64,000 nt of DNA. Source: Flavobacterium sp. IMCC34852. GTDB lineage: Bacteria > Bacteroidota > Bacteroidia > Flavobacteriales > Flavobacteriaceae. The stretch spans positions 1,550,001 to 1,614,000 of the forward strand of contig NZ_CP121446.1 in assembly GCF_030643905.1 (NCBI RefSeq), read 5' to 3'. The notes under the pieces are model-generated. The model made no database searches and was not told the origin of the DNA. It saw only the letters and a list, made by a program, of their open reading frames with translations. The first letter of the stretch is position 1; every line of letters begins with the position of its first letter. The position numbers and the translations under genes were made by a program. Positions 1 through 10,437 of the stretch are shown here, piece after piece.

Positions 1-2
1 TC

Positions 3-449
3 AGTTCATCTCCTGCAGAAATGCAACGGTATTTGAGCAAGATATCAGGGCCGTTGTTAGATCGAATTGATATTCATATTGAAGTCACTCCGGTACCATT
101 CGAAAAACTCACAGAAACCCGTCCGGCTGAAAGCAGCGTTTTAATCAGAGAGCGCGTGACCAAAGCCAGAGAAATTCAATCCAAAAGGTTTGAAGCAATG
201 GAAAGCATACATTACAATGCCCAAATGAGCACCAAGCAAATCAGGAGCTATTGTGCTTTGGATGACACATCGTTGCAACTTTTAAAAACGGCTATGGAAA
301 GATTAAATTTGTCTGCGAGAGCTTATGACCGAATTTTAAAAGTATCGCGTACTATAGCCGATTTAGAACAAGCCGAAGTTGTAAGTTCAAATCATATAGC
401 CGAAGCCATTCAATACAGGAGTTTGGACAGAGATGGATGGTTGGGTTAA
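3..449 (+). CDS. YifB/ComM-family Mg-chelatase-like AAA+ ATPase, C-terminal part
   Basis: The reading frame is open from base 3 and runs off the left edge, so only the last part of the protein is seen. The motif YLSKISGPLLDRIDIHIEV is the hallmark of the YifB/ComM family (sensor/arginine-finger region of the AAA+ fold), and the last 90 residues fit the Mg-chelatase C-terminal helical domain, with LSARAYDRILKVSRTIADL. ComM-type proteins are known as hexameric helicases that help branch migration during natural transformation; that role here is by family only. It converges on the HMG-CoA synthase gene, overlapping its end by 4 bases. The ATG at 21 is an internal methionine, not the start. Confidence 0.93.
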   Translation, partial: SSSPAEMQRYLSKISGPLLDRIDIHIEVTPVPFEKLTETRPAESSVLIRERVTKAREIQSKRFEAMESIHYNAQMSTKQIRSYCALDDTSLQLLKTAMERLNLSARAYDRILKVSRTIADLEQAEVVSSNHIAEAIQYRSLDRDGWLG

Positions 450-1798
450 CTAAATTTATAATATCGAGCACCAACCAACACCGGATTTTCTTTTTCAATC
501 GAATCCAAATAAAATTCGTTTTTAGGGATGATTACGGAGTTTTTCAATTCTTTTTTATGCAATTTTTCGTAAGTCTCGAAATCAATGGCTGAGGTTTGTT
601 CCAAGGTTTCAAAAAGTTTTACTTTTTCCAATACGCTTTGCCATTGTGGTGCAACTTCTGCTTCAAACACTTTAGATTTGGAGCCACTTCCGTAGGCGAT
701 GAAACCGAACTTTTTATGGGTTAAATCAGATTTTTGTTGGAAATGATGACATAAAGTCGATAATAATCCCAAGAAAATCGAACCGGTATAAATATTCCCA
801 ATTTGTCCCGAAGCGATTTCGGAAGGCAAAATCTGTTGGTTAACCAAAGCCAAGTATTCCGGGCTTTTGGCTAAAGCTTTAAGTTTATCTTTACTGGTTT
901 CACCAACTTGACTTTCTAATAATTCAGGATTTTCTTTAGCAAAAATTTCGATAAATGTTCTTCTACCTTGGAAGCAATAGGGAAGATGCATTAAAATGTT
1001 TGACCAGTTTTCATACACTTTACCGCTTTGGTTGCTTTCGGTTTTGTAATGCTCGTATGCTTCCGCAATTCGGTTAATATAACATTGATTGGAATACTGT
1101 CCGTCAAAAACGGGTTGTTCTTTATAGAGGGTAATTTCGCTTTCCAAAACACCATGCCATTCCGGATTGTTTTCTAATTGTAATGTGTCTTCTTTGCTGA
1201 CTGTTCGTCTGGGTTTGAAAAAGTCGAACACACCTTTTGTCGAAACGCCGACTTCCTTTGAAAAACTTAAAACTCTGGGTTCTGCAGTAATTAGCATGGC
1301 AATGGCACCGGCGCCTTGGGTGTATTCTCCGGTAGAGTTTAAATCGTATTTGGCGTTGTCAGAAGCAATAACCATCGCTTTTTTGGTTGGATTTAATCGA
1401 ACAAAATCAAGGCAATTTTGTAACGCATCAATCGCACCGATACAGGCAAAAGTCAAATCGACCACATCACAATTCTTGAAACTTCCTTCGCCTAAAACAC
1501 TTTCTAAATTCGACAAGACATAAGAAGCTACCGGTTTTGAACTATCGATACCACTTTCGGTTCCCACATAAATGCGGTTGATGTCACTTGGATTTAAATT
1601 ATCTTGACGAATAAGTTTCATAGCCGCATTCGAAGCCATAGTCACCACATCCTGGTGAACATCGAGAAAGCTCATTTTATGCAAACCCAAACCTTTGATT
1701 AGTTTGTCTGCTTCAATATTTCGGTTTTCGGCTAAAGTGGTTATAGGTAGGTATAAATGCGGTATATCAAATGCGATACTGTCGATGCCTGCTTTCAT
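446..1798 (-). CDS. Hydroxymethylglutaryl-CoA synthase family protein
   Basis: 450 residues, thiolase-like fold. The catalytic cysteine is in TFACIGA (Cys119), the general-base glutamate in GTESGID (Glu81), and the histidine lies in MHLPYCFQGR near residue 267; all three parts of the HMG-CoA synthase centre are therefore present. DGQYSNQCYINRIAEAY is also typical of the family. The known reaction is acetyl-CoA plus acetoacetyl-CoA to HMG-CoA in the mevalonate route. No other mevalonate gene is in the window, so a polyketide beta-branching synthase is possible, but the absence of a PKS cluster makes the isoprenoid role more likely. It has a -7 box at 1821-1828. Confidence 0.9.
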   Translation of the reverse strand: MKAGIDSIAFDIPHLYLPITTLAENRNIEADKLIKGLGLHKMSFLDVHQDVVTMASNAAMKLIRQDNLNPSDINRIYVGTESGIDSSKPVASYVLSNLESVLGEGSFKNCDVVDLTFACIGAIDALQNCLDFVRLNPTKKAMVIASDNAKYDLNSTGEYTQGAGAIAMLITAEPRVLSFSKEVGVSTKGVFDFFKPRRTVSKEDTLQLENNPEWHGVLESEITLYKEQPVFDGQYSNQCYINRIAEAYEHYKTESNQSGKVYENWSNILMHLPYCFQGRRTFIEIFAKENPELLESQVGETSKDKLKALAKSPEYLALVNQQILPSEIASGQIGNIYTGSIFLGLLSTLCHHFQQKSDLTHKKFGFIAYGSGSKSKVFEAEVAPQWQSVLEKVKLFETLEQTSAIDFETYEKLHKKELKNSVIIPKNEFYLDSIEKENPVLVGARYYKFS

Positions 1799-1820
1799 TT
1801 CTTTTTCGATTTTTGCTTTG

Positions 1821-1828
1821 CAAAATTA
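1821..1828 (-). promoter_or_regulatory. Promoter -7 box of the HMG-CoA synthase gene
   Basis: On the minus strand this reads TAATTTTG, a match to the Bacteroidota TAnnTTTG -7 element, about 23 bases before the start codon. The box directly continues the T-tract of the upstream terminator. No convincing -33 TTG is seen. Confidence 0.5.
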
Positions 1829-1830
1829 AA

Positions 1831-1864
1831 AAAGACAACCTCAAAATAACTTGAAATTGTCTTT
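1831..1864 (-). terminator. Rho-independent terminator after the kinase-metallopeptidase operon
   Basis: Inverted arms AAAGACAA (1831-1838) and TTGTCTTT (1857-1864) with an 18-base loop, followed on the minus strand by a run of T. It lies about 95 bases past the metallopeptidase stop. The stem is short and A/T-rich with a long loop, so it is of moderate strength. Confidence 0.5.
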
Positions 1865-1958
1865 AAAATGAAGGTGTTAAACACGATTTATGATTTATGC
1901 AAAAAAGAATACCTATAATTTTTGAATTGTGATTTTTGCTTCTAAATACTGCATTATT

Positions 1959-2816
1959 TTAATCCAAAAGCGCTGAAAATGTATCACCCTGTTTAATATC
2001 GCCTGAATTATAGCCTTTTTTAAACCAGTACATTCTTTGTTCAGAAGTTCCGTGAGTAAAGCTATCGGGTTGAACATGACCTTGCATTTTACTTTGAATA
2101 GCGTCATCACCTACGGCATGAGCGGCACTCAAGGCTTCTTCGATATCGCCTTCCTCCAATAAATTTTTGTTATAATGTGCCCAAACACCGGCATAAAAGT
2201 CGGCTTGCAGTTCGAGACATACTGATAATTTATTAGCTTCTTTTTCGCTTTTTCCTTGTTGCAGTTGACGTACTTTGCCCGAAGTTCCCAAAATGGTTTG
2301 TAAATGATGTCCCATTTCGTGGGCAATCACATACGCGATGGCAAAGTCGCCGCCTTGTGCGCCAAATCTTGTTTTTAATTCTTCAAAAAAACGCAAATCC
2401 ATATAGATTTTTTTGTCGCCCGGACAGTAAAATGGTCCCGAAGCGGAAGTTGCGCTGCCACAAGCGGTGCTTACGCCGTCATCAAATAAAACCATGCCCG
2501 GTTCTTCAAAATCCATGTTGTTTTCTTGGAAAATTTTGGCCCATGTCTCGTTGTTGTAAACAAAACAAGCTTCGGAGAAATCGCCTAATTCTTTTTCTTC
2601 AGCCGATAATTCACGGGTTTTTGTTCCTTCTGTAGGTGTTTCTGTTCCTTGCGTTTGCTGGATGATATTGCCGATGGTTTGACCGGTTTCGCCTCCAAAC
2701 ATTTGGAGTAACAAAACTACAATACCAATAACACCTCCGCCAATTAGGGCTTTTCCTCCGCCCGACATACCTCTGCGGTCTTCAAAGTTACCACTGTCTT
2801 TTCTTTGCCATTTCAT
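1959..2816 (-). CDS. YpfJ-type neutral zinc metallopeptidase (KPN_02809 family)
   Basis: 285 residues. A glycine-rich cytoplasmic N-terminus (MSGGGKALIGGG) leads into one membrane segment at about 23-40, then a periplasmic domain with the zinc motif HEMGHH at 166-171. GPFYCPGDKKIYMDL before it and LELQADFYAGVWAHY after it are the conserved family blocks, and the E of the latter is the probable third ligand. The family is widespread, but its substrate is unknown. The start lies 12 bases after the stop of the hybrid kinase, so the two are probably co-transcribed. Confidence 0.9.
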   Translation of the reverse strand: MKWQRKDSGNFEDRRGMSGGGKALIGGGVIGIVVLLLQMFGGETGQTIGNIIQQTQGTETPTEGTKTRELSAEEKELGDFSEACFVYNNETWAKIFQENNMDFEEPGMVLFDDGVSTACGSATSASGPFYCPGDKKIYMDLRFFEELKTRFGAQGGDFAIAYVIAHEMGHHLQTILGTSGKVRQLQQGKSEKEANKLSVCLELQADFYAGVWAHYNKNLLEEGDIEEALSAAHAVGDDAIQSKMQGHVQPDSFTHGTSEQRMYWFKKGYNSGDIKQGDTFSALLD

Positions 2817-2828
2817 ATTATGTTGAGT

Positions 2829-5800
2829 TTAGTTTAACTTCATTAAATCTCGAATAATTTTTTCCAACAACTCTTTGTCTATTGGCTTAGGAATGTAGTC
2901 ATTCATGCCATTTTCGAGACATTTTTCTTTTTCCCCGATGACGGTACCGGCCGTTAGAGCGATAATCGGAATATTGGCGGTATTGGGTAATTGTCTGATG
3001 GCTAATGTTGATTCGTACCCATTCATCACCGGCATTTGAATATCCATTAGAATTAAATCCGGGATTAAAGTTTGTACTTTTTCAAAAGCTTCTTTTCCGT
3101 TTTCAAGTTCTATAATCTGAGCATTAGGCAAAATTTGTTTGACTAATGTTTTGGCCAAAAGCATATTGATTTTATTGTCTTCTACAATAAAAATTACTTT
3201 ACCTGCTGTAGAAATCACAGTAGTGTTGTGACTTGCTTTAGCCGATTTGTCGAGTGATTTGTTGTTTTCAGTAGATTGATTGGAATAGGTGACATCTAAA
3301 ACAAAACTAAATTCACTTCCTTTATTTGGTTCGCTGGTCAATTCCAACTTGCTGTTCATAAGTTCTAAAAGTTGGTTAGAAATGGAAAGGCCTAAACCGG
3401 TTCCGCCAAACCTTTTGGAAGTTGAATTGTCTTCTTGAGAAAAAGCTTCAAATATTTTTAATTGGTTGCTTTTTTTGATGCCGATTCCTGTGTCTTTGAC
3501 CGCAAATTGTAGTTGGATACTGTCTTGATCAATGTTTTTAAAAACCGCTACTGATAAATCAATACTGCCTTTTTCGGTAAATTTAACCGCATTGCTCAGC
3601 AAATTGATTAAGACTTGTTTGAGGCGAATGTAATCAACCCAGATGAATTTCGGTACTTCTTTTTGAATGGTCAAATTGAGTTGTAATTTTTTAAGATTTG
3701 CTTCATACTGTATTAAATCCACTACTTGATTCAATAATTCAGCGATGTTTATTTTCTCTATGTTGAGCTCTAATTTACCCGATTCAATTTTAGAAAAATC
3801 GAGGATATTATTAATGACTTCCATCAAAGAAATGGCCGATTGGTTGATGGTATCCATGTATTTTTTTTGAATACTTTCCAGGTTGGTGTTCATCAAAAGC
3901 TCTGTAAATCCGATGATACCGTTTAGCGGTGTTCTGATTTCATGGCTCATATTGGCTAAAAATTCTGATTTAGCTCTGTTGGCGGCTTCGGCGTAATTTT
4001 TGGCTTTGATGGCTTCTTCAGCTTCCATACGGGAAGTGATATCGATAAAAATCCCAACTATGTAAACAATTTGATTGTCTTTAAAAATAGGTTCGCCAAA
4101 CTCTTCCACCCAAACATATTGCCCCAATTTATTGATGATTCGATAGATTAAATGGATTTTCTGTTTGTTTTTAAACAAGTCATAGGCTTTTTCTCTAACG
4201 ACCGCTATATCATCGGGATGTACCAAATCGATGTAGAACATTTTGTTTTGCAGAAAGTCTTCTTTGGGATAACCGGTGAGTTTTTCAATTTGGTCGTTGA
4301 GGTAAATTTTAGACCATTTTTCATCATATCTGGAAAGATGTACAGTTCCCGGAATGTTATTGGCCAAAAGACTGAACTTTTCTTCACTTTCTTTGATGAT
4401 GGCTTCATTAATATTTCTTTCAAATGCAGAAGAAATATTATTAGCCAATGATTGCAGTATCGTAATTTCATCGATAGACCATTCTCTTTCAAGAGTTGAG
4501 TCGTCAAAAACCAAAAAACCGTGCAATTCATTTTTGACAAAAATCGGCAGAAACAAAACTGATTTTATATCAAAGGCTTCTAAGAAGTTTTTGGTGGTTT
4601 CATCTTTGATTTTTCTGACTATGGCGGCGTAATAATAATTTTCAACCATTTGTTTTAATACAAACGATAGCAAATCGATAGTTATGTTTTGCAGTTTTTC
4701 ATTGGTTTCTGTAAACCCTTTTTCGGCAGCAATCCAACGGTGTTTTTGATAGTAAATGGTTTCCTTTTCGTTTTTGGCAAAGAAGGATATTTTATCTACT
4801 TTTAATACGGTACCAATTTCATTTACTATGCCTTTAAGGATGTCGTCTGTATTTTTATTGAGCAAGAATTTATCAATGTTTTTACTAATTACCGTCAGGA
4901 TTTCACTTTTATAGGAAAGTTTTTTATCTGATTCTAATAGTAATTGTGCTTCAATGGCAATGGCTATTAAATCGGCTATAGAACGAGCAAAATTGATGTC
5001 TTCATTGTCCCATTCAAAAGCAGTATCCGTTTTCTCGAAACACAATATTCCAATGATTTTACCATTGATAAAAATAGGAGTATCCAACAACGACATGATA
5101 TCGTTTTTGGGAACATAGTCATAACATAGTTCTTGGGTAATACTATTGTTGTAAACGTTAGAGGCTACAATCTGCATTCCGGTTTCTATGTTTTCAAAGT
5201 AGTTGGGATAACTCTCATTGGCTAAGAAAAAGTTCTTTTCAAACCGGTCACTTTTAAGATAATATATGCTTTCACATTTTAGCCCTTCAGGAATATAAGA
5301 CCAATAACCAACCCTTTCAATAACGCAGTTTGTGGCAGCAACTTTGAGGATGTTTTTGAGAATTCCGCTAAAAGTGTCTTTGTTAGAATAGCTTTGTGAC
5401 GTTAAAACTTTCAAAGTTTCATTGTGTATTCTAACTTTCTTGCTTCGATTGTAATGTTCAATTTCAAGGTTTTTAACCAAAGTGATGTCTCTGGCAATGG
5501 CCGAATAGCCTATAACTTCGCCGAAATCATTTTTCTTTAAAGTCACTTTTTGGGAAACCCAAATGGTTTCGCCGTCTTTTTTAAGCAATGGAAAGACCAA
5601 ATCATTGTATTCCTGGGTTTCTTTTGGAATTTCGGTATAAAAATCGGTTACATAATCCAAATAATCTGCTCTGACAAAATTGGAGAAATGTTTGCCTAAA
5701 ATATCTTCTTTCTCGTAGTGAAGTGTTTTTACGGCAAATTGATTGACATAGGTTATTACAGCATTCAAATCGATTTCATAGATTAAATCGGCTGCCGATT

Positions 5801-6788
5801 CTATCAAACTCCGGTATTGGTCTTTTATTTTGACTTGCTCCGTAACGTCTTGTCCGATACCGATTACAACATCTTCAGAATATTTTTTGTCTTTCCATTG
5901 AATGAACTTATAGTCACCGTTTTTACACTTTAATTTCCGTATGTAAGAACGATCATCAATAAATGTATTGTGGTAAGCTTCGCCAATAAATTCCGGATCT
6001 TCGGTTAGTTTCCAATAGCCCATTCCTAATACTTCTGCTACAGTATATCCCAAAATGGTTTCAACAGATTCACTACAAAAAGAGACTTCTCCTTTTCTGT
6101 TGGTGGTTATAATCAGCGAGTTTCCGTTATTGACGATAATGTCTGAAAAGAGGAATTTGTTTTTGGTTTCCAATAAGGCCAAATGTCTTGAAATGTGGAT
6201 GGCTACTGTGGAAAGAAAAGTGCAAACCAATAAAACAGTCAAGGTACTTTCAATCAATTCGGTTTGATAACTGTAGATTAAAAAAGCAAAAATTGACAAT
6301 ACAAATATCCAATATTGAAGAATATTTTTTAAGACGAAGTAGGATAAGAAAAAGGCAACAATAAAGCTGACATATGATATTAGTTCGTAAGATTCGAAGA
6401 ATAAATTGTATCCGATAAAACAAAAATAACCTAGATAGAATAAAGGAAAAATAATGGTTATCTTTTTATAAAAATAGTCATACTTGCTGCATAAAAAATA
6501 GCACAGCAACATCAGCGCTCCGACACTAAAATTAATCCCAACTTGGTGTGTGTCTCGCAATTCAAATACATCAACAATGGTTTCTACCAAAGGAATAGTA
6601 ATCCCGAAAAAGAGACAATAAATTCTGAATTGTTCTTCTTTGGGTTCAAATTCCGAGTATTTCTTACTGAGGTTTAACTTCTTTTGTAAAGTTTTGTGAA
6701 TGGCGATATAAAACAACAATGAAATAATCAGCAACAAACAGATTATCAGATAGCTATTAACATTGGCAAAAGAGAAAAGAGAATTCAA
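2829..6788 (-). CDS. Hybrid sensor histidine kinase / response regulator with PAS and GAF domains
   Basis: 1319 residues. About 200 N-terminal residues hold six or seven membrane segments. Then follow two PAS domains (about 215-440), two GAF-like domains (about 455-790), a third PAS (about 810-930), a HisKA dimerisation helix with [14 protein letters not shown], an HATPase domain with the N, G1 and G2 boxes ([14 protein letters not shown]), and a C-terminal receiver whose phospho-acceptor is Asp1249 ([13 protein letters not shown]). No Hpt or output domain is attached, so phosphate would have to pass to a separate Hpt protein. The start codon is TTG; no ATG lies upstream in frame and the next methionine is inside the membrane region. 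It is followed 12 bases later by the metallopeptidase. Confidence 0.93.
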   Translation of the reverse strand: MNSLFSFANVNSYLIICLLLIISLLFYIAIHKTLQKKLNLSKKYSEFEPKEEQFRIYCLFFGITIPLVETIVDVFELRDTHQVGINFSVGALMLLCYFLCSKYDYFYKKITIIFPLFYLGYFCFIGYNLFFESYELISYVSFIVAFFLSYFVLKNILQYWIFVLSIFAFLIYSYQTELIESTLTVLLVCTFLSTVAIHISRHLALLETKNKFLFSDIIVNNGNSLIITTNRKGEVSFCSESVETILGYTVAEVLGMGYWKLTEDPEFIGEAYHNTFIDDRSYIRKLKCKNGDYKFIQWKDKKYSEDVVIGIGQDVTEQVKIKDQYRSLIESAADLIYEIDLNAVITYVNQFAVKTLHYEKEDILGKHFSNFVRADYLDYVTDFYTEIPKETQEYNDLVFPLLKKDGETIWVSQKVTLKKNDFGEVIGYSAIARDITLVKNLEIEHYNRSKKVRIHNETLKVLTSQSYSNKDTFSGILKNILKVAATNCVIERVGYWSYIPEGLKCESIYYLKSDRFEKNFFLANESYPNYFENIETGMQIVASNVYNNSITQELCYDYVPKNDIMSLLDTPIFINGKIIGILCFEKTDTAFEWDNEDINFARSIADLIAIAIEAQLLLESDKKLSYKSEILTVISKNIDKFLLNKNTDDILKGIVNEIGTVLKVDKISFFAKNEKETIYYQKHRWIAAEKGFTETNEKLQNITIDLLSFVLKQMVENYYYAAIVRKIKDETTKNFLEAFDIKSVLFLPIFVKNELHGFLVFDDSTLEREWSIDEITILQSLANNISSAFERNINEAIIKESEEKFSLLANNIPGTVHLSRYDEKWSKIYLNDQIEKLTGYPKEDFLQNKMFYIDLVHPDDIAVVREKAYDLFKNKQKIHLIYRIINKLGQYVWVEEFGEPIFKDNQIVYIVGIFIDITSRMEAEEAIKAKNYAEAANRAKSEFLANMSHEIRTPLNGIIGFTELLMNTNLESIQKKYMDTINQSAISLMEVINNILDFSKIESGKLELNIEKINIAELLNQVVDLIQYEANLKKLQLNLTIQKEVPKFIWVDYIRLKQVLINLLSNAVKFTEKGSIDLSVAVFKNIDQDSIQLQFAVKDTGIGIKKSNQLKIFEAFSQEDNSTSKRFGGTGLGLSISNQLLELMNSKLELTSEPNKGSEFSFVLDVTYSNQSTENNKSLDKSAKASHNTTVISTAGKVIFIVEDNKINMLLAKTLVKQILPNAQIIELENGKEAFEKVQTLIPDLILMDIQMPVMNGYESTLAIRQLPNTANIPIIALTAGTVIGEKEKCLENGMNDYIPKPIDKELLEKIIRDLMKLN

Positions 6789-6896
6789 GGTACAGTAGAT
6801 ATTTAACCAATTAAACGATTTAGATTTTAAATTTTATAACTTTCGCATTACAATATACACAAAAATAAAAACACTGTTTACTTTTTAAAAACATAT

Positions 6897-8228
6897 TCAG
6901 GAAAACCATTTTAATAATTTTTTTAAGGTGCCTAATTTACCTTTGTAAGGTGCATATCTAATCGTAATGTCGAGCCAATTGGCTTTTTTAACAATGGCTT
7001 TTTGGTGTGAAAACAATTCAAAACTTCGTTTGCCGTGATAAGCACCGATACCACTGTGACCAACACCGCCAAAAGGCAGTCGTTTGTTGGCAAAATGAAT
7101 CAAGGTATCATTAACACAACCTCCGCCAAAGGAATATTGAGCCAATATTTTCTCCACAAATTTTTTGTTTTGGCTAAACAAATACAGCGAAAGCGGTTTT
7201 TCATATCGGGTAATGATTCGTTCCAAATCGGCTTCGGTTTTATATCCTAGAATTGGTAATATCGGGCCAAAAATTTCTTCTTGCATTACCAAACTATCGA
7301 GTGAAGGTTCATCGAGTAAGGTTGGCGACACATAAAAATCATCAGCCGAAGTTTTTCCACCCAAAAGAACAACTTGGTTTTCTAAAAGCGATATTTGTCT
7401 TCTCCAATTTTTTTCGTTGATGATACGCGGATAATCCGGAGATTTTTGAGGGTTTTCGCCATAAGCCAGCGTGATTTCTTCTTTTAAATACTCAATCAGT
7501 TTTGGTTTGATGTTTTGATCGACCAAAAGATAATCAGGAGCGATACAAGTTTGTCCGGCATTCAAAAACTTGCCCCAAACTATGCGTTTGGCCGCCAATT
7601 TCAAATTAGCTGTGGCCTCAACAATACACGGATTTTTTCCACCCAATTCTAAAGTAACCGGTGTTAAGTGAACTGCTGCAGCTTTGGCGACAATTTTACC
7701 TACAGTTACGCTTCCGGTAAAGAAAATGTAATCCCAGCGCTGGGACAATAAATTTTGAGAAACATCAATGCCGCCTAAAACACATTGCACGTGATTTTCT
7801 TCGAAGGTTGCTTGGATAATTTCAGCAATGACTTTGGAAGTATTGGGCGTTAATTCCGAAGGCTTAACCACCACTTGATTTCCTGCAGCAACGGCGGCTA
7901 TCAAGGGCGCGAAAACTAATTGATAGGGATAATTCCATGGAGCGATAATCAAGATCTTACCATATGGTTCCGGGTAAAGATAATCGGCCGAGGGGAAATT
8001 CAAAAAAGAAGGCAAAACCCTTTGAGGTTTTGCCCATAGATTAAGATTCTTGATCGTGTATTTGAGTTCGGAAACAATAAAGCTTGTTTCGGTAGCGACC
8101 GCTTCGAATGCCGGTTTTTTGAAATCATCATGTAAAGCTTGAATGATTTCTGCTTCTTTATTTTCAACGGTCAGCAGTAATTTCAGTAACGATTGTTTTC
8201 TGTAATTCAAATCCGTTTTAAAAATCAT
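6897..8228 (-). CDS. Aldehyde dehydrogenase family protein (class 3-like)
   Basis: 443 residues. It has the NAD-binding and catalytic signatures of the superfamily: WNYPYQLVFAPL, the glutamate in VTLELGGKNP (about residue 202) and the nucleophilic cysteine in NAGQTCIAPDY (about 236). The short length and a C-terminal tail rich in lysine and hydrophobic residues (KGKLGTLKKLLKWF) match class 3/fatty aldehyde dehydrogenases, which oxidise medium- and long-chain aldehydes to acids. An in-frame stop lies close upstream of the ATG, so the protein really is slightly shorter at its N-terminus than many relatives. The substrate cannot be named from sequence. Confidence 0.92.
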   Translation of the reverse strand: MIFKTDLNYRKQSLLKLLLTVENKEAEIIQALHDDFKKPAFEAVATETSFIVSELKYTIKNLNLWAKPQRVLPSFLNFPSADYLYPEPYGKILIIAPWNYPYQLVFAPLIAAVAAGNQVVVKPSELTPNTSKVIAEIIQATFEENHVQCVLGGIDVSQNLLSQRWDYIFFTGSVTVGKIVAKAAAVHLTPVTLELGGKNPCIVEATANLKLAAKRIVWGKFLNAGQTCIAPDYLLVDQNIKPKLIEYLKEEITLAYGENPQKSPDYPRIINEKNWRRQISLLENQVVLLGGKTSADDFYVSPTLLDEPSLDSLVMQEEIFGPILPILGYKTEADLERIITRYEKPLSLYLFSQNKKFVEKILAQYSFGGGCVNDTLIHFANKRLPFGGVGHSGIGAYHGKRSFELFSHQKAIVKKANWLDITIRYAPYKGKLGTLKKLLKWFS

Positions 8229-8287
8229 GACAAGTTTTATTAGCTAGGCTAATATAGGATTTTTAATCAGAAAAGTACAATTCTTTA

Positions 8288-9634
8288 TTACAAAAATGCC
8301 CAGCGGAATCCGGTATATATATCGCCTTGTTTGCTGTCGCTTACCAAAGCGGTGACCAATGAACTTGTACCCAAATAGAAACCGCCCAATCTGAAGCCCA
8401 AACCAACATTGGTTCCCGAAATTTCATTGAAAGTTACCGGAACATAAGTTTCAAAGAAACCTAAGTTTACTCTTGGGGTTATGCTGAAAATATTCGGCAC
8501 GGTGATTTGGTCATTATCGGAATCTTCATTGACTTTTTGTTGCAAATAAGCCGTTACGTATAATTTTGGTACCAATTTGAAATCGACGTAGGTAGAAAGT
8601 ACAGTTGGTAATTTGACTTTGAAATCGTTTTGTCCGCTAGTTTGAGTTAAGTAACCACTGTCGGATAAGATTTGTTCAACATCGCTTAAATTTTCTACGT
8701 TTTCAAACGAGCTTAAGTCTAAACCTTGTGGGTTTTGGGCATTGGGTTGGATATTCAAAACATAATTAGTCGACGAATTGTTATTGTCTTTAAAAGTCAT
8801 GCTACCAATGTTTCTGATTGATAAACCGGCATTCAATTTATAATCTTTCCCTTTTTTCCATTGGTAATTAAAACCGATATCTCCGGCAAAACCGTTCAAT
8901 CCGCCAAAAATCGATTTACTGTAATCGTCAAAATTGGTAAAACTATCCGCTAAATTTCCGGAATAGGCTATGTTTAAAGTTGCCGGCGAATTGGTAGTCA
9001 AATAAGCTCCGGTTGCATTTTCGGTAACTGTTCCGTCTAAATTGCTCAAACCAAAGTTAGAATACGAACCCGGGAATAATATTTTCAAAGTAAGGCCGGC
9101 ACTGAATTTATGGTTGTCATTTTCAAAAAAAGTTCTTGCTGCCGACAAACCCACTTCTCCATAAGAAGTACCGCTCAATCTTTGATTATTAGGATTGTTC
9201 AAAAGCGTTGTATTCAGAATGATATTGTCATTGGTGATAGCATTTCCGATAGTCGGGTCGATATCTACCATATCAAACTTGGCATGGGCTTTAGTGGTAA
9301 TGGCAAAACCCCATTTTTGCCAACGAATAGCCAATCCCGGACCGTTAATTTCGGCATCAATTCGGGCGTTTACCGGACTGGTTCCCTGAAAAATCAATGT
9401 CTCAAAATCGGCATCTGAGGAAATATCACTGAAAGCAATTTTATTGTTAGCCACATTAAAACTTAAACCGTAAATGTTGACCTCAAATTTTTTAGACAAA
9501 TTGGCCAACTCGGCCGGATTAATATTGGCATTCAAAATACCAACTCGGTTAGAAGTACTGATTCCCGAATAATGGTCTTGGGCAAAAGTATTTAGCCCAA
9601 TTAACAGACCTGCAGTTAAAATGATTTTCTTCAT
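8288..9634 (-). CDS. DUF5723 family secreted/outer-membrane protein
   Basis: 448 residues with an evident signal peptide (MKKIILTAGLLIGLNTFAQ). The rest alternates short polar turns and aromatic-ended strands, ends in TGFRWAFL with a terminal aromatic/hydrophobic strand, and looks like an outer-membrane beta-barrel. The opening NRVGILNANINPAELA is typical of DUF5723 proteins of Bacteroidota. The function is not known. It lies 59 bases upstream of the aldehyde dehydrogenase on the same strand; a functional link is not evident. Confidence 0.8.
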   Translation of the reverse strand: MKKIILTAGLLIGLNTFAQDHYSGISTSNRVGILNANINPAELANLSKKFEVNIYGLSFNVANNKIAFSDISSDADFETLIFQGTSPVNARIDAEINGPGLAIRWQKWGFAITTKAHAKFDMVDIDPTIGNAITNDNIILNTTLLNNPNNQRLSGTSYGEVGLSAARTFFENDNHKFSAGLTLKILFPGSYSNFGLSNLDGTVTENATGAYLTTNSPATLNIAYSGNLADSFTNFDDYSKSIFGGLNGFAGDIGFNYQWKKGKDYKLNAGLSIRNIGSMTFKDNNNSSTNYVLNIQPNAQNPQGLDLSSFENVENLSDVEQILSDSGYLTQTSGQNDFKVKLPTVLSTYVDFKLVPKLYVTAYLQQKVNEDSDNDQITVPNIFSITPRVNLGFFETYVPVTFNEISGTNVGLGFRLGGFYLGTSSLVTALVSDSKQGDIYTGFRWAFL

Positions 9635-9660
9635 AGGTAAGATTGATTTAGGTTTATAAC

Positions 9661-9684
9661 AGTTGGGTTTTTAAAAACCCTAAC
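9661..9684. repeat. Short inverted repeat between rluA-like and DUF5723 genes
   Basis: GTTgGGGTTTTT-like arms meet without a loop (GGGTTTTTAAAAACCC). It could serve as a weak terminator for the pseudouridine synthase gene, but the following minus-strand bases are not a clean T-tract. Confidence 0.35.
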
Positions 9685-9716
9685 TACATTATAAACGTAA
9701 AAATAGTCAATTTAGT

Positions 9717-10418
9717 TTACAAAGCATTCCAAATAACTTCATTTGGCGTTGGTGCAATAATTTCCAGGGTTTCCTTGGTAACCGGATGGATAAAAACCAA
9801 CTTTCGGGCATGCAAGTGAATGCCACCATCAGGATTACTGCGGTCAAAGCCATATTTCAAGTCGCCTTTAATAGGGCAACCTATAGCCGATAATTGCGCC
9901 CTGATTTGATGGTGTCTTCCGGTGTGTAGGTTGATTTCTAACACAAAATAGTTGTTGAGTTCTTTGATGATTTTATAATCCAAACTCGCTTTTTTGCTTT
10001 CAGGCACTTCCTTAAGATGTGCTTTAGAAGTATTGTTTTTTTCATTTCTTTTCAGAAAATGAACTAGATTGTCTTCTGTCTTTGGCGGTTTGTTTTTCAC
10101 CACAGCCCAATAAGTTTTTTGGGTTTCTCGTTTGCTGAACAATTCGTTTAAACGCGTTAACGCCTTACTTGTTCTCGCAAAAACCACTATGCCGGTAGTT
10201 GGCCGGTCCAAGCGGTGAACCACACCCAAAAAGACTTCGCCGGGTTTATTGTATTTATCTTTAATGTATTCTTTAACAACTTCAGACAGCGGTTTGTCTC
10301 CGGTTTTGTCTCCTTGTACAATATCGCCAACGCGTTTGTTCACCACCATGATGTGATTGTCTTCGTGAAGCACTTTGAGGTTATCTTTATTTGAGACTAG
10401 CTTAGACATTTTAGACAT
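9717..10418 (-). CDS. RluA-family pseudouridine synthase
   Basis: 233 residues, no S4 domain. The catalytic aspartate is Asp71 in HRLDRPTTGIVVFA, and the C-terminal part has LHTGRHHQIRAQL and the RNA-binding HLHARKL motif. The family isomerises uridine to pseudouridine in rRNA or tRNA; the target cannot be read from sequence. The first residues MSKMSKLVSNK are encoded by the end of a period-11 word repeat (10402-10432), so the true start may be either early methionine or may have been created by the repeat. The four-helix-bundle gene and panB lie upstream on the same strand. Confidence 0.93.
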   Translation of the reverse strand: MSKMSKLVSNKDNLKVLHEDNHIMVVNKRVGDIVQGDKTGDKPLSEVVKEYIKDKYNKPGEVFLGVVHRLDRPTTGIVVFARTSKALTRLNELFSKRETQKTYWAVVKNKPPKTEDNLVHFLKRNEKNNTSKAHLKEVPESKKASLDYKIIKELNNYFVLEINLHTGRHHQIRAQLSAIGCPIKGDLKYGFDRSNPDGGIHLHARKLVFIHPVTKETLEIIAPTPNEVIWNAL

Positions 10419-10432
10419 TTTAGACTTCTTAG
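10402..10432. repeat. Period-11 word repeat at the start of the pseudouridine synthase gene
   Basis: The unit ttagacatttt recurs (ttagacatt, ttagacattt, tagacttctt), running through the start codon into the first codons. It shares the word 'tctaagaagtct' with the repeat at 10799-10866 on the other side of the neighbouring gene. Confidence 0.75.
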
Positions 10433-10437
10433 AAAGG

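Noticed and set aside
4152-4632. Open frames antisense to the hybrid kinase
   Set aside because: They lie fully inside a well-supported gene, have no family likeness and no promoter or leader.
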